Positions 16,337-22,757 of a DNA stretch of 22,757 nucleotides are shown here, one piece after another. The notes under the pieces were generated by a model. It had not been told where the DNA came from, did no database searches, and saw only the letters and a program-made list of their open reading frames with translations. A program made the translations under genes and the position numbers. This stretch comes from Planctomycetales bacterium (lineage in GTDB: Bacteria; Planctomycetota; SBBH01), in NCBI GenBank assembly GCA_005239795.1, contig SBBH01000225.1, positions 1 to 22,757 of the forward strand, read 5' to 3'. How positions within the stretch are numbered: position 1 is the stretch's first letter; the number at the start of each line of letters is the position of its first letter.

Positions 16337-18064
16337 CTACTTGTCTTTGTCCCGCTGCTTCCAGCGGTTCTTTTCGCGCAGGGCCTGGAAATGCTCGCGG
16401 ATGGTGCCGCGCTCGTAGCGGCGCTGGAAGACGCGGGTCTGCCCCTCGGACGAGGGCACCGGTTCCTCTTTTCCCAACACGCCGGGCTGTCGAGAGACCT
16501 CCTCGGCCACCGCCTTCTGGAGGGCGTCGAAAAACGCTTCGGACGAAAGAAGCTGAGCTCCCCAATCGGCCCCCTGACGTTCCACGACCCCCTCGAGAGC
16601 GTGCTGGATCTCGACGGGAAGCGCTGAGAGGAGCGCCTCTTTGAGCGGCCGCACCTCCTCCTTCAAGAGCCGGCGGCCGATCTCCTCGACGGTGCTGGCG
16701 AGCTTCGCCGGATCGACCCCCGAAGCGCGCGCGGCGACCTCCTCCGCCCGGCGCGTCACCGCCTCGTCGATTTTGCGCAGAAGAGCCTGTGTCTCGGCGC
16801 GGACCGCTTCGGCAACCATCTCCCGCATCGCAGTACGGAGATCCTTCTGAACGGAGTCGGTGGCGAGCGCCGCCCGAATGGCTTCTGGCGAAACGACTCC
16901 GGAGGACGCCGGCGGCAAAGCACCTGCGACCTCCTCGCGGGCGATGCGCCTCGCCGCTTCCGGATCCACAAGGCCCGCCCCTTTGAGGACGCGGTCCGCC
17001 TCCGAAGCCGCGGCCGCCTTGGCCTCGTCGAGGGAAACCCCCTTCGCGGCGGATTGGATCCCCTCCTGGATCTGGGCGCGAAGCTTCTCCATCGCCTCCT
17101 TTTGGGTGCCAACCGCGGCCTCGCGCGCGTCGGCCTCCTTCTGGGCGACGGCGGCGATTTCCTTGCGCAGCGCCTCGGCCGAATCGGCGGCCACCTTTTT
17201 CAGGGCCGCGGCGATCGTCTCCGGCTTCAGGTTGGGATCGTTCCTCAAGGCCGCTTCGACCGTCTTCTGGGCGGCCTGGCCCACCTGCTGGTGCCACTCG
17301 TCGCTGGCGGCCCACTGGCGGATCTGCTCTTTGAACGCCGCTTCCAGGGCCACCGGCGAAGGGACGGCCTGGGCCACGGCGCCTCGGATCAGCTTGTCGA
17401 GAAACTCCTTCCCCTCGGGGGTCTCGAGCTGACGCAGCCCCTCCGAGCCGACCGCGCGCTTGACGCGCCCCAAATCCTCCTGAAGGCGCTTGGCGTGCTC
17501 TCCGGCGACCCGCTCGGCCTCCTGGGTGGCGATCCTGGCCACCTCCGCGCTCCAGAGCTGGCTTGTCAGGGCTTTCTGGAGGGTGGTCTCCGCCTGGACT
17601 TTGGCGACGTTGGCGACCTCCTCCGGGGAAAGCCTCGCGCCGTCGGCGAACACCTCGCGAACGGTCTCAACGATGAGACCTGAAAGCTCCCGCGGCGTGG
17701 GATGCGGCTGGTTCTTCTCATGTTTGGCCAGGTGTTCGCCGACCACCTCGGCGACCCGGTCGAAAAAGACTGAGGAGGCGAGTGAGTCCTCGATCGATCG
17801 CTGGAGCGACCGCTGGGCGCGCTCGAGAGCCTCGGAGGAGGCCATATCCTTGCGCAGGGCCTGCTCCGCCCGGGCGATCTCCTGCCCGGCCAGGGCCGCC
17901 ACGCGCGCGGCCAGGTCCTCCGACTTGACCCATCCCCGTTCAAGATCCTCCCTCAAGGCCTTGAAGCGCGCTTCCCCCGCAATGGCGTTCAAAACCGCCT
18001 GGAAGCGTTGCGTGCGCGACGCAAATGATTTGCGGATCACCTCTTGGAGGGGATCGTTTGACAT
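16337..18064 (-). CDS. Alanine-rich alpha-helical repeat protein of unknown function
   Basis: A 575-aa cytoplasmic-looking protein with no signal peptide or membrane segment. It is almost entirely helical, rich in Ala, Glu, Lys and Arg, with coiled-coil-like stretches. A degenerate block recurs: Ser/Thr, an acidic or small residue, an aromatic or hydrophobic residue, then an amphipathic helix with a late Glu. It is seen near 97-112 (SSVFFDRVAEVVGEHL), 168-187, 215-234, 254-273, 402-421 and 508-523 (SSEAFFDALQKAVAEE). The C-terminal 40 residues are strongly basic (KNRWKQRDKDK). Its ATG is two bases after the truB stop, so it is probably cotranslated with truB. I do not recognise the family; a structural or nucleic-acid-associated role is only a guess. 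Confidence 0.85.
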   Translation of the reverse strand: MSNDPLQEVIRKSFASRTQRFQAVLNAIAGEARFKALREDLERGWVKSEDLAARVAALAGQEIARAEQALRKDMASSEALERAQRSLQRSIEDSLASSVFFDRVAEVVGEHLAKHEKNQPHPTPRELSGLIVETVREVFADGARLSPEEVANVAKVQAETTLQKALTSQLWSAEVARIATQEAERVAGEHAKRLQEDLGRVKRAVGSEGLRQLETPEGKEFLDKLIRGAVAQAVPSPVALEAAFKEQIRQWAASDEWHQQVGQAAQKTVEAALRNDPNLKPETIAAALKKVAADSAEALRKEIAAVAQKEADAREAAVGTQKEAMEKLRAQIQEGIQSAAKGVSLDEAKAAAASEADRVLKGAGLVDPEAARRIAREEVAGALPPASSGVVSPEAIRAALATDSVQKDLRTAMREMVAEAVRAETQALLRKIDEAVTRRAEEVAARASGVDPAKLASTVEEIGRRLLKEEVRPLKEALLSALPVEIQHALEGVVERQGADWGAQLLSSEAFFDALQKAVAEEVSRQPGVLGKEEPVPSSEGQTRVFQRRYERGTIREHFQALREKNRWKQRDKDK

Positions 18065-18066
18065 TC

Positions 18067-18840
18067 CTATTCAGTATCGTCCACAACCAGAGGAGGCTCC
18101 ACCGAAATATCGGCCGGGGGAAGCGTCGCTACAACCGAGGCCAACGGGAGGAGCCGCCAGGCGAGATCCTCAAGGGCAGCGCCGGGAACGGGAAAGGCGT
18201 CGGCCACAGAAAAGGGCCCCACGCGCTCCCGGCGCAGTCGCGCCAAGTGTCCCACGGTCCCGAGCGCCGCGGCCACATCGGCCGCCAGCGTCCGGATATA
18301 CGTTCCCGCGGAGCAGGAGACCCGGAAATCGATCGCCCCCTCCTCCGGCCGGAAGGCCACAAGCGCGCAGGAATGGATCGTGATGGGCCGCGGGGCGAGC
18401 GCCACGGCACGCCCCTGCCGGGCGTACCAGTAGGCGGGACGGCCTCGCACCTTGACGGCCGAATACGCGGGAGGGACCTGCAGGCGCGACCCACTCACTC
18501 CCGCCAGGGCGCCGGCCACGCCCCTCTCCACAAGCGGCGGGACCTCGCGGCACTCGATCACTTTTCCCTGCGCGTCCCCTGTGTCGGTCGCGCTTCCCAG
18601 GAGGATCGTCCCGACGTATGTCTTATCGAACCCCGAGAAACGCCGCGCCTGGCCCGTCGCCTTTCCCACGAGAATAAGGAGGAGCCCCGAGGCGGCCGGA
18701 TCGAGCGTTCCGGCATGCCCCACCCGGCGCACGCCCAAAAGCCGGCGGACCTCATCCACCGCGTCATGGGAGGTCGGCCCCGCGGGTTTGTCGACAAGCA
18801 ACACGCCTTCCGCCGCTTCCATCCCGCGCCATCCTGACAT
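18067..18840 (-). CDS. truB: tRNA pseudouridine(55) synthase TruB
   Basis: TruB makes pseudouridine 55 in the T loop of tRNAs. The 257-aa sequence opens with GVLLVDKPAGPTSHD, has the catalytic aspartate D47 in RVGHAGTLDPAASGLL, the KTYVGTILLG and TGDAQG motifs, the YSAVKVRGRPAYWYAR segment, and a later SCSAGTYIRTLAADV. It is shorter than E. coli TruB (314 aa) and ends soon after the core, with only a reduced C-terminal domain. The start at 18840 is chosen because AAGGGG lies nine bases upstream. An upstream ATG at 18864, overlapping the pyrC start codon on the other strand, and an internal ATG at 18822 are alternatives. The gene is the first of a minus-strand pair with the helical-repeat protein and is divergent from pyrC. 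Confidence 0.95.
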   Translation of the reverse strand: MSGWRGMEAAEGVLLVDKPAGPTSHDAVDEVRRLLGVRRVGHAGTLDPAASGLLLILVGKATGQARRFSGFDKTYVGTILLGSATDTGDAQGKVIECREVPPLVERGVAGALAGVSGSRLQVPPAYSAVKVRGRPAYWYARQGRAVALAPRPITIHSCALVAFRPEEGAIDFRVSCSAGTYIRTLAADVAAALGTVGHLARLRRERVGPFSVADAFPVPGAALEDLAWRLLPLASVVATLPPADISVEPPLVVDDTE

Positions 18841-18845
18841 AAAAT
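18840..18845 (+). promoter_or_regulatory. Possible pyrC -10 element
   Basis: TAAAAT (5/6 match to TATAAT) lies 17 bases before the pyrC ATG, which would leave a short leader of about 10 nt. No -35 box is recognisable, and the sequence overlaps the start of truB on the other strand. Confidence 0.25.
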
Positions 18846-18862
18846 CCGGCCCCTTGGCGAGC

Positions 18863-20170
18863 ATGTCCGTCCCGCCTTCGAAAAGAATCCTGATCCGGCG
18901 CGGACGCGTCGTGGACCCGGCGGGCCGTCACGAGGAGATCGCCGACCTCCTGGTCGAGGATGGCCGGATCCGCGAGATCGGCCGCATCTCGAAGCCCCAG
19001 AAAGGTCAGGACATCGAAGAAATCGACGCAGGCGGGCTCCTCGTGGCCCCCGGCCTCGTGGACATGCACGTCCACCTGCGCGAGCCCGGCAACGAGGAAA
19101 AAGAGACGATCACTTCCGGGTCGGCCGCCGCGGTCGCCGGCGGCGTCACGACGGTCGCCGCGATGCCCAACACCGCGCCTCCCGTCGACAATGTCGCCTC
19201 CGCCGAGTACGTCATCCTCCAGGGGGCGCGCGCGGGGAAGGCGAACATCCTCCCGATCGGCGCCGTCACCAAGGGGCGCGCCGGGGTGGAGCTCGCCGAG
19301 CTCGGACGCCTGGCCCAGGTGGGGGCGGTCGCCTTTTCCGACGACGGCGCGCCGGTCGCGAGCGCCGAGGTGATGCGCCGGGCCCTCACCTACGTGAAGA
19401 TGTTCGGCAAGCCCGTCATCGACCACTGCGAGGACAAGGACCTCTTCGGGGAGGGCGTCATGCACGAGGGGGCCGTCTCGACGCGCCTGGGCCTGCCCGG
19501 GATCCCGGCGGTCGCAGAGGAGATCACCGTCGAGCGCAACCTCGCGCTGGCGGAGGCGACCGGCGGCCACATCCACATCGCGCACGTCTCCACCGCCAAG
19601 GCGGTCGACGCGATCCGCCGCGCCAAGGCGCGCGCCGTCCGCGTGACCGCCGAGGTGACCCCGCACCACCTGGCGCTCACCGACGAGTCGGTCTCCGGCT
19701 ACGACCCGGTCTTCAAGATGAACCCCCCCTTGCGCCCGCGCTCCGACGTCGAGGCCCTTATCGTGGGCCTGGCCGATGGCGCGATCGATTGCGTCGCCTC
19801 CGACCATGCCCCGCACACCCGCGAGGAAAAGGAGCAGGAGTTTAACCGGGCCCCCTTCGGCGTCATCGGGATGGAAACAATGCTCGGCGTCGTCTGGACG
19901 ACGCTCGGGAAGACCCGCCGCATGGACTGGCCGACTGTCCTGGCGCGCCTCTCGGCGGCCCCCGCGCGGATCCTGAACCTCTCCTCGAAGGGAAAAATCG
20001 AGCCGGGCGCCGACGCCGACATCGTCCTAATCGATCCCAAAAAGGAATGGACCGTGGATCCGGCGACCTTCCTCTCCAAAAGCCGCAACTGCCCCTTCGC
20101 GGGGTGGAAGCTCACCGCGAAGGCAGTCGTCACCATCGTGGGCGGCGACATCAAGCTCCGAGAAGCCTGA
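18863..20170 (+). CDS. pyrC: Dihydroorotase, class I
   Basis: Dihydroorotase closes carbamoyl-aspartate to dihydroorotate in step three of pyrimidine synthesis. The 435-aa protein has metal-binding H69 and H71 in DMHVHLREPG, the MPNTAPPVDN substrate loop, FSDDG at 159-162, H188 (DHCED), H241 (HIAHVST) and catalytic D314 in ASDHAPHTREEK. All expected residues are present, so it should be active. The ATG at 18863 is used; the frame is open far upstream, but only as antisense of truB. GC content is about 70%, higher than its right-hand neighbours. A 72% identical second copy of its last 50 codons lies 1490 bp downstream, so its 3' end may have been exchanged. No pyrB lies in the window. Confidence 0.97.
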   Translation: MSVPPSKRILIRRGRVVDPAGRHEEIADLLVEDGRIREIGRISKPQKGQDIEEIDAGGLLVAPGLVDMHVHLREPGNEEKETITSGSAAAVAGGVTTVAAMPNTAPPVDNVASAEYVILQGARAGKANILPIGAVTKGRAGVELAELGRLAQVGAVAFSDDGAPVASAEVMRRALTYVKMFGKPVIDHCEDKDLFGEGVMHEGAVSTRLGLPGIPAVAEEITVERNLALAEATGGHIHIAHVSTAKAVDAIRRAKARAVRVTAEVTPHHLALTDESVSGYDPVFKMNPPLRPRSDVEALIVGLADGAIDCVASDHAPHTREEKEQEFNRAPFGVIGMETMLGVVWTTLGKTRRMDWPTVLARLSAAPARILNLSSKGKIEPGADADIVLIDPKKEWTVDPATFLSKSRNCPFAGWKLTAKAVVTIVGGDIKLREA

Positions 20171-20186
20171 ACGACCTCAGCTTCAT

Positions 20187-20942
20187 TTAAATCAGGCGAT
20201 CCCCTTCTGGAAGCAATTCACCCCTTGCCCGCAACTCCCGCAGTTCCCGCAGAACCGGCGTCCAATAGATCATGTCGCGCCGCTGGTATTCCGCTATTTC
20301 CGCGGCGATCATTCTCCGGCAAGCGTCCAGGTTCCGAAGATGGCGAAGGGCCGGCCGCTGCAATCGCCGCGCGATGGCAACCGCTCCGGGATGGGCTGCT
20401 ATGATTTCTTCGAGATCCTCCGCGGAAAAACTATTGAGAAGCGCCCATCGCAGGAGCGCGCTCGAAGGGTTGGCGCCTCCCTCACGCACGCGGATCCTTA
20501 CCAAGGCCGAGATGACCTCGTAGTCCCCCAATCTCCGCGTCTTCTTGATCTCAACCAGATCCTCCATCCCTAGGACAGGGACCAACCCCATGGCCGTCGA
20601 CAGGATCCGGCTCCGGCGCATACAGGCGCGAAAAGAGCCGACGCGGGGCGGCTGCCCCATCACATCGAGATAAATAGGAGACGGCCTCGATGGAATCAGG
20701 AAGTGAAAACCGTGTCCTTTACGAGCGTTCCGGACGGTGAGGGGCGGCGTCAGCTTATAGAGGCGGGTCCCCAGATCGCGCAGGGCCAACCTCAGCCTGT
20801 TCAGATTTGCTGTTGTGGGGTTCACCCAAAGATCGATGTCTTCCGAAAAAGCGGCCGCTCCGTAAAGGACGGTGGCCTGACCGCCGACCAGCAGAAACTC
20901 GACGCCCCGACGCCTAAATCTTCGGCCAAAGCTTGGCGTCAT
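20187..20942 (-). CDS. Nucleotidyltransferase-like protein (MNT/AbiEii-like fold)
   Basis: A 251-aa protein. Residues 15-40 carry the nucleotidyltransferase pattern: FLLVGG, then a helix, then SEDIDLWV with D35 and D37 as metal ligands. Further features are GHGFHFLIPS, DVMGQPPRVGSF and the helix VEIKKTRRLGDYEVISAL, as in stand-alone nucleotidyltransferase proteins of mobile gene pairs. A long helical C-terminal region ends with YWTPVLRELRELRARGEL. The ATG at 20942 overlaps the preceding small ORF by 29 nt, so the two are coupled. Proteins of this fold act as toxins or antitoxins in several systems, but the exact substrate and role here are unknown. The gene sits in a segment bounded by pyrC and a pyrC fragment. 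Confidence 0.82.
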   Translation of the reverse strand: MTPSFGRRFRRRGVEFLLVGGQATVLYGAAAFSEDIDLWVNPTTANLNRLRLALRDLGTRLYKLTPPLTVRNARKGHGFHFLIPSRPSPIYLDVMGQPPRVGSFRACMRRSRILSTAMGLVPVLGMEDLVEIKKTRRLGDYEVISALVRIRVREGGANPSSALLRWALLNSFSAEDLEEIIAAHPGAVAIARRLQRPALRHLRNLDACRRMIAAEIAEYQRRDMIYWTPVLRELRELRARGELLPEGDRLI

Positions 20943-21090
20943 GAACGGCTTGGGGATCCTTCAAGAGACGATGCAGGCGCCAAGAACGGCGCAGACGCTG
21001 GGCCGGCGTCAGGCCCAGCCAAGTCATGTCCAGATGCCCAACTTCCCGCAAAGCGATGCGGCGGGACGTCCGCTTTCTCCGTTTCTTCAC
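20914..21090 (-). CDS. Small basic protein upstream of the nucleotidyltransferase gene
   Basis: A 58-aa protein. The N terminus is very basic (KKRRKRTSRR), followed by ALREVGHLDMTWLGLTPAQR, a helical RLRRSWRLHRLLKDP block and the ending HDAKLWPKI. It starts with GTG at 21090; an in-frame stop four codons upstream excludes a longer form. Its stop lies 26 nt past the start of the nucleotidyltransferase gene, a tight overlap typical of two-gene modules such as toxin-antitoxin pairs. TAGAAT ends six bases before the GTG and there is no well-spaced Shine-Dalgarno site. The partner role is inferred from arrangement; I do not assign a function. Confidence 0.75.
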   Translation of the reverse strand: MKKRRKRTSRRIALREVGHLDMTWLGLTPAQRLRRSWRLHRLLKDPQAVHDAKLWPKI

Positions 21091-21096
21091 GCTCCC

Positions 21097-21102
21097 ATTC
21101 TA
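21097..21102 (-). promoter_or_regulatory. Candidate -10 element of the small ORF-nucleotidyltransferase pair
   Basis: TAGAAT on the minus strand ends six bases before the GTG at 21090, implying a leaderless transcript. The inverted repeat CGGG-ATG-CCCG directly upstream could be part of an operator. The -35 region is poor. Confidence 0.4.
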
Positions 21103-21507
21103 TCGGGCATCCCGCTCTACGCCAGAAACCGCTTTCAGTCCCGGCACCCTCCGATGACAAAAAACTCAAGCCACAGCCGCCGGACTTGCCCCCTTTCTTT
21201 AAGAAATCGAATTCCCTCCGGGAATGATTGAGACCTTCGACTTCACGTGCAGGAGCCGTTGCATCTTCGGACTTGACTTCCTTCGCGATGTCCCGCCATA
21301 AATCCTCGATCTCGGATAGGTGTGCGAGATGCGTCTGCAACACTTCGATTGTTCTATCGTTCATGTTCGTTTCTTTTAGCGTAACGTACCGGGTTGCAGC
21401 AGCGAGGTCCCGAGCGAACGTGAGGACCTCGTCCGCTGCAAACTGGAGTGAGACCGCTCGCACGGGAAGCGGCTCACCTTCGGTGAAACCTTGCCACACG
21501 ATTGGTT
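21103..21507 (-). other. AT-richer tract with an unassigned open frame, possibly gene remains
   Basis: GC content falls to about 54% over 21181-21480, against about 65-70% around it. One minus-strand frame is open throughout and reads protein-like from about 21507 to 21225: QFAADEVLTFARDLAAATR, then an internal ATG at 21364 starting MNDRTIEVLQTHLAHL, then EIEDLWRDIAKEVKSE. The frame then turns into unlikely Gly/Ser-rich sequence and overlaps the small ORF out of frame. At the other end it stops being protein-like at the pyrC fragment. I read it as part of a gene broken at the junction, or a small gene starting at 21364; neither is certain. Confidence 0.35.
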
Positions 21508-21660
21508 GACCAGATCCTGATCGACCCCAAGTGGGAGTGGACCATCGACCCGGACGCCTTCTTCTCGAAAAGCCGCAACTGCCCCTTCGCGGGGTGGAAG
21601 CTCGCGGCAAAGACAGTCCTCACCGTGGTCGGCGGGGATGTGAAGTACCGGGAATCCTAA
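21508..21660 (+). pseudogene. pyrC: Detached 3' fragment of a second dihydroorotase gene
   Basis: The frame starting DQILIDPKWEW and ending VGGDVKYRES then TAA aligns without gaps to the last 50 codons of pyrC (20018-20170). By hand count 36 of 50 residues are identical. A 36-bp run is identical in both copies (20078-20113 and 21568-21603). Homology begins abruptly at 21508, with the unrelated AT-richer tract before it. There is no start codon or domain to make this functional, so it is a remnant. It marks the right edge of the 1.3-kb segment behind pyrC. Confidence 0.9.
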
Positions 21661-21675
21661 ACCGCCTCACCGCTG

Positions 21676-22713
21676 TCACTTGAGGGTTTTCTGCGAGTCG
21701 ATCTTTCGCGTGAAGTCGTCCCAGACCTGTTCCGTATCGATTCGCGTCAACCAGGTTATTCGCTTCGCCGTCTCTGGATGGGAGAAGGACATGTCCGGCA
21801 GGAGTTGAGGACGAGGAACTTCGTCCCCCCGCGCGAGACCCAGCGCGTAGGCGACCACGACCTCATCCCATACGACCCACGCCTCGGGCCCGGCCACCCG
21901 CGCGACCAGCTGGGGCTTGCGATCCAGCCAGTCGTCGAACAGCGCGTAGAGATACTCCCCGATCGCTCCGCGCGAGCTCATGAGGTCAGCCGCCTCAGCC
22001 CTTGTCAGCCGCAAGTCACGTTTCGTGAGGGTCTTGCTCCCGATCACAAGGGGAACCGACGAGTTGAGGATCACCTGCCAGGCGGCCAGGTCATTCTTCA
22101 CGTTGAAACCGCCGCCCCCTCCAGGCCAGTCGATAAACCCCATCGCCACGACGGTCACTCGATCCGCGAGGGAAGGATCCTTGAGGATCGCCGAGGCAAC
22201 ATCGGTGCCGGCGCCTGTCACCAAGACGATGAGACGGCGTGATTCAGAGAAGTCGCGAGACAACTGAAGCAGCAGATCCACACCGACACTCTCCCGAGGC
22301 GTCTTCACATCAAGGAGCGGCTCTCGCGACCCCGTGGCAACCGGAATGGACGAAACCCGCGTGGGCAGGACCCGCTGAATGACTTCCGAACTCCTTGCCG
22401 CACCGGTGACGGACGAGAAGCCAATAGACGCCGCGTGCGTCGCGATGACCGCCCGCAGGTCCAACTCCGGGCTCAACAACAGGTGGGCCAGGGCCCACTG
22501 GTCATCCATCTCGACGCCGCAATCCGTGGTGAGAACCACAGCCGGGGGCGTCGCGGCCGATGGCGACGGTCCTGTTGCCGGCCCTCGATCGGATTGGCGC
22601 CCCTGGCAGCCTGTCAACCCGACGAACGGAGCGGACACCGCTAAGAGCAACAGTAAGAGACATTGCCGCCAACTTAATCTAGGACGCCTCTGACATGAGC
22701 CAAAGATTTCCAA
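21676..22713 (-). CDS. Nucleoside-hydrolase-like lipoprotein
   Basis: A protein of about 345 aa. Residues 1-36 form a lipoprotein signal: a basic start, Leu run, then GLTGC with C36 lipidated. The mature part begins with VVLTTDCGVEMDDQWALAHLL (in two adjoining pieces, 59-71 and 71-79), matching the position of the nucleoside hydrolase calcium-binding DxDxxxDD motif but with C65-G66 and an inserted residue. The segments LIVLVTGAGTDVASAILKDP, AMGFIDWPGGGGGFN and FNVKNDLAAWQVIL correspond to the family's later active-site blocks. Nucleoside hydrolases cleave ribosyl-base bonds; the altered motif makes the substrate uncertain. The reading frame uses TTG at 22713 and is open to the window edge, so the true start may differ. 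The gene ends 15 bp from the pyrC fragment. Confidence 0.85.
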   Translation of the reverse strand: MEIFGSCQRRPRLSWRQCLLLLLLAVSAPFVGLTGCQGRQSDRGPATGPSPSAATPPAVVLTTDCGVEMDDQWALAHLLLSPELDLRAVIATHAASIGFSSVTGAARSSEVIQRVLPTRVSSIPVATGSREPLLDVKTPRESVGVDLLLQLSRDFSESRRLIVLVTGAGTDVASAILKDPSLADRVTVVAMGFIDWPGGGGGFNVKNDLAAWQVILNSSVPLVIGSKTLTKRDLRLTRAEAADLMSSRGAIGEYLYALFDDWLDRKPQLVARVAGPEAWVVWDEVVVAYALGLARGDEVPRPQLLPDMSFSHPETAKRITWLTRIDTEQVWDDFTRKIDSQKTLK

Positions 22714-22757
22714 TGGCGTCGTGCCTTGCAGAAGCGACGCAGGCGCCTTTTGCCGCG

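Noticed and set aside
14516..16627. A 703-codon open frame on the plus strand across rmd, gmd and the intergenic region
   Set aside because: It is antisense to two well-identified enzymes, reads as Arg/Gly/Pro/His-rich sequence, crosses the hairpin repeat, and follows from GC-rich codon bias.
18058..18080. A perfect TTGACA with a TATCGT further on, plus strand, as a promoter
   Set aside because: Spacing is only about 11 bp and it lies in the truB end and the start of the helical-repeat gene, antisense to both.
20171..21507. An insertion sequence carrying a transposase
   Set aside because: No transposase or integrase reading frame and no terminal inverted repeats or target duplications could be seen; the segment is better explained by recombination at pyrC.
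21228..21509. A 93-codon plus-strand open frame in the AT-richer tract
   Set aside because: It is Ser/Arg/Cys-rich and is the complement of a more protein-like minus-strand frame, with no ribosome-binding site.

Overview
The window is about 65% GC, densely packed and bacterial. Large secreted Ig-like/TPR proteins, lipoproteins with degenerate family motifs, a fused PurS-PurL and a long PurQ suggest an uncultured lineage related to Planctomycetota/PVC. That placement is inference only: no rRNA or other phylogenetic marker is present.

Left part (1-10802), all minus strand. Reading leftwards there is a VWA-domain secreted protein and a ComF-type phosphoribosyltransferase, closed by a hairpin terminator at 9260-9279. 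A second, tightly packed run follows: a secreted protein of unknown function, PurSL (FGAM synthase with two N-terminal PurS-like domains), PurQ (its glutaminase), a stand-alone response regulator receiver protein and a 1044-aa exported Ig-like/TPR protein. Neighbours overlap or lie 11-26 nt apart, which implies co-transcription. A possible further gene starts at 23 and runs off the left edge.

Middle (10898-16036). Two plus-strand genes encode a CNNM/CBS membrane protein fused to a PTS EIIA type-2 domain and a 542-aa lipoprotein. Converging on them is the minus-strand pair gmd-rmd, which would make GDP-D-rhamnose (or a 6-deoxyhexose epimer) from GDP-mannose. A 300-bp gap, 16037-16336, holds a tandem hairpin repeat, a short low-complexity tract and a terminator.

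Right part (16337-22757). truB and a 575-aa alpha-helical repeat protein form a minus-strand pair divergent from pyrC (dihydroorotase). Behind pyrC lies a 1.3-kb segment with a small basic ORF, a nucleotidyltransferase-like protein and an AT-richer tract. It ends in a second, 72% identical copy of the last 50 codons of pyrC. This looks like the scar of an insertion or recombination at the pyrC 3' end and is the most interesting structure here. A nucleoside-hydrolase-like lipoprotein gene closes the window.

Several transcript-leading genes have a -10-like hexamer 6-7 nt before the start codon and no usable Shine-Dalgarno sequence, suggesting leaderless mRNAs.
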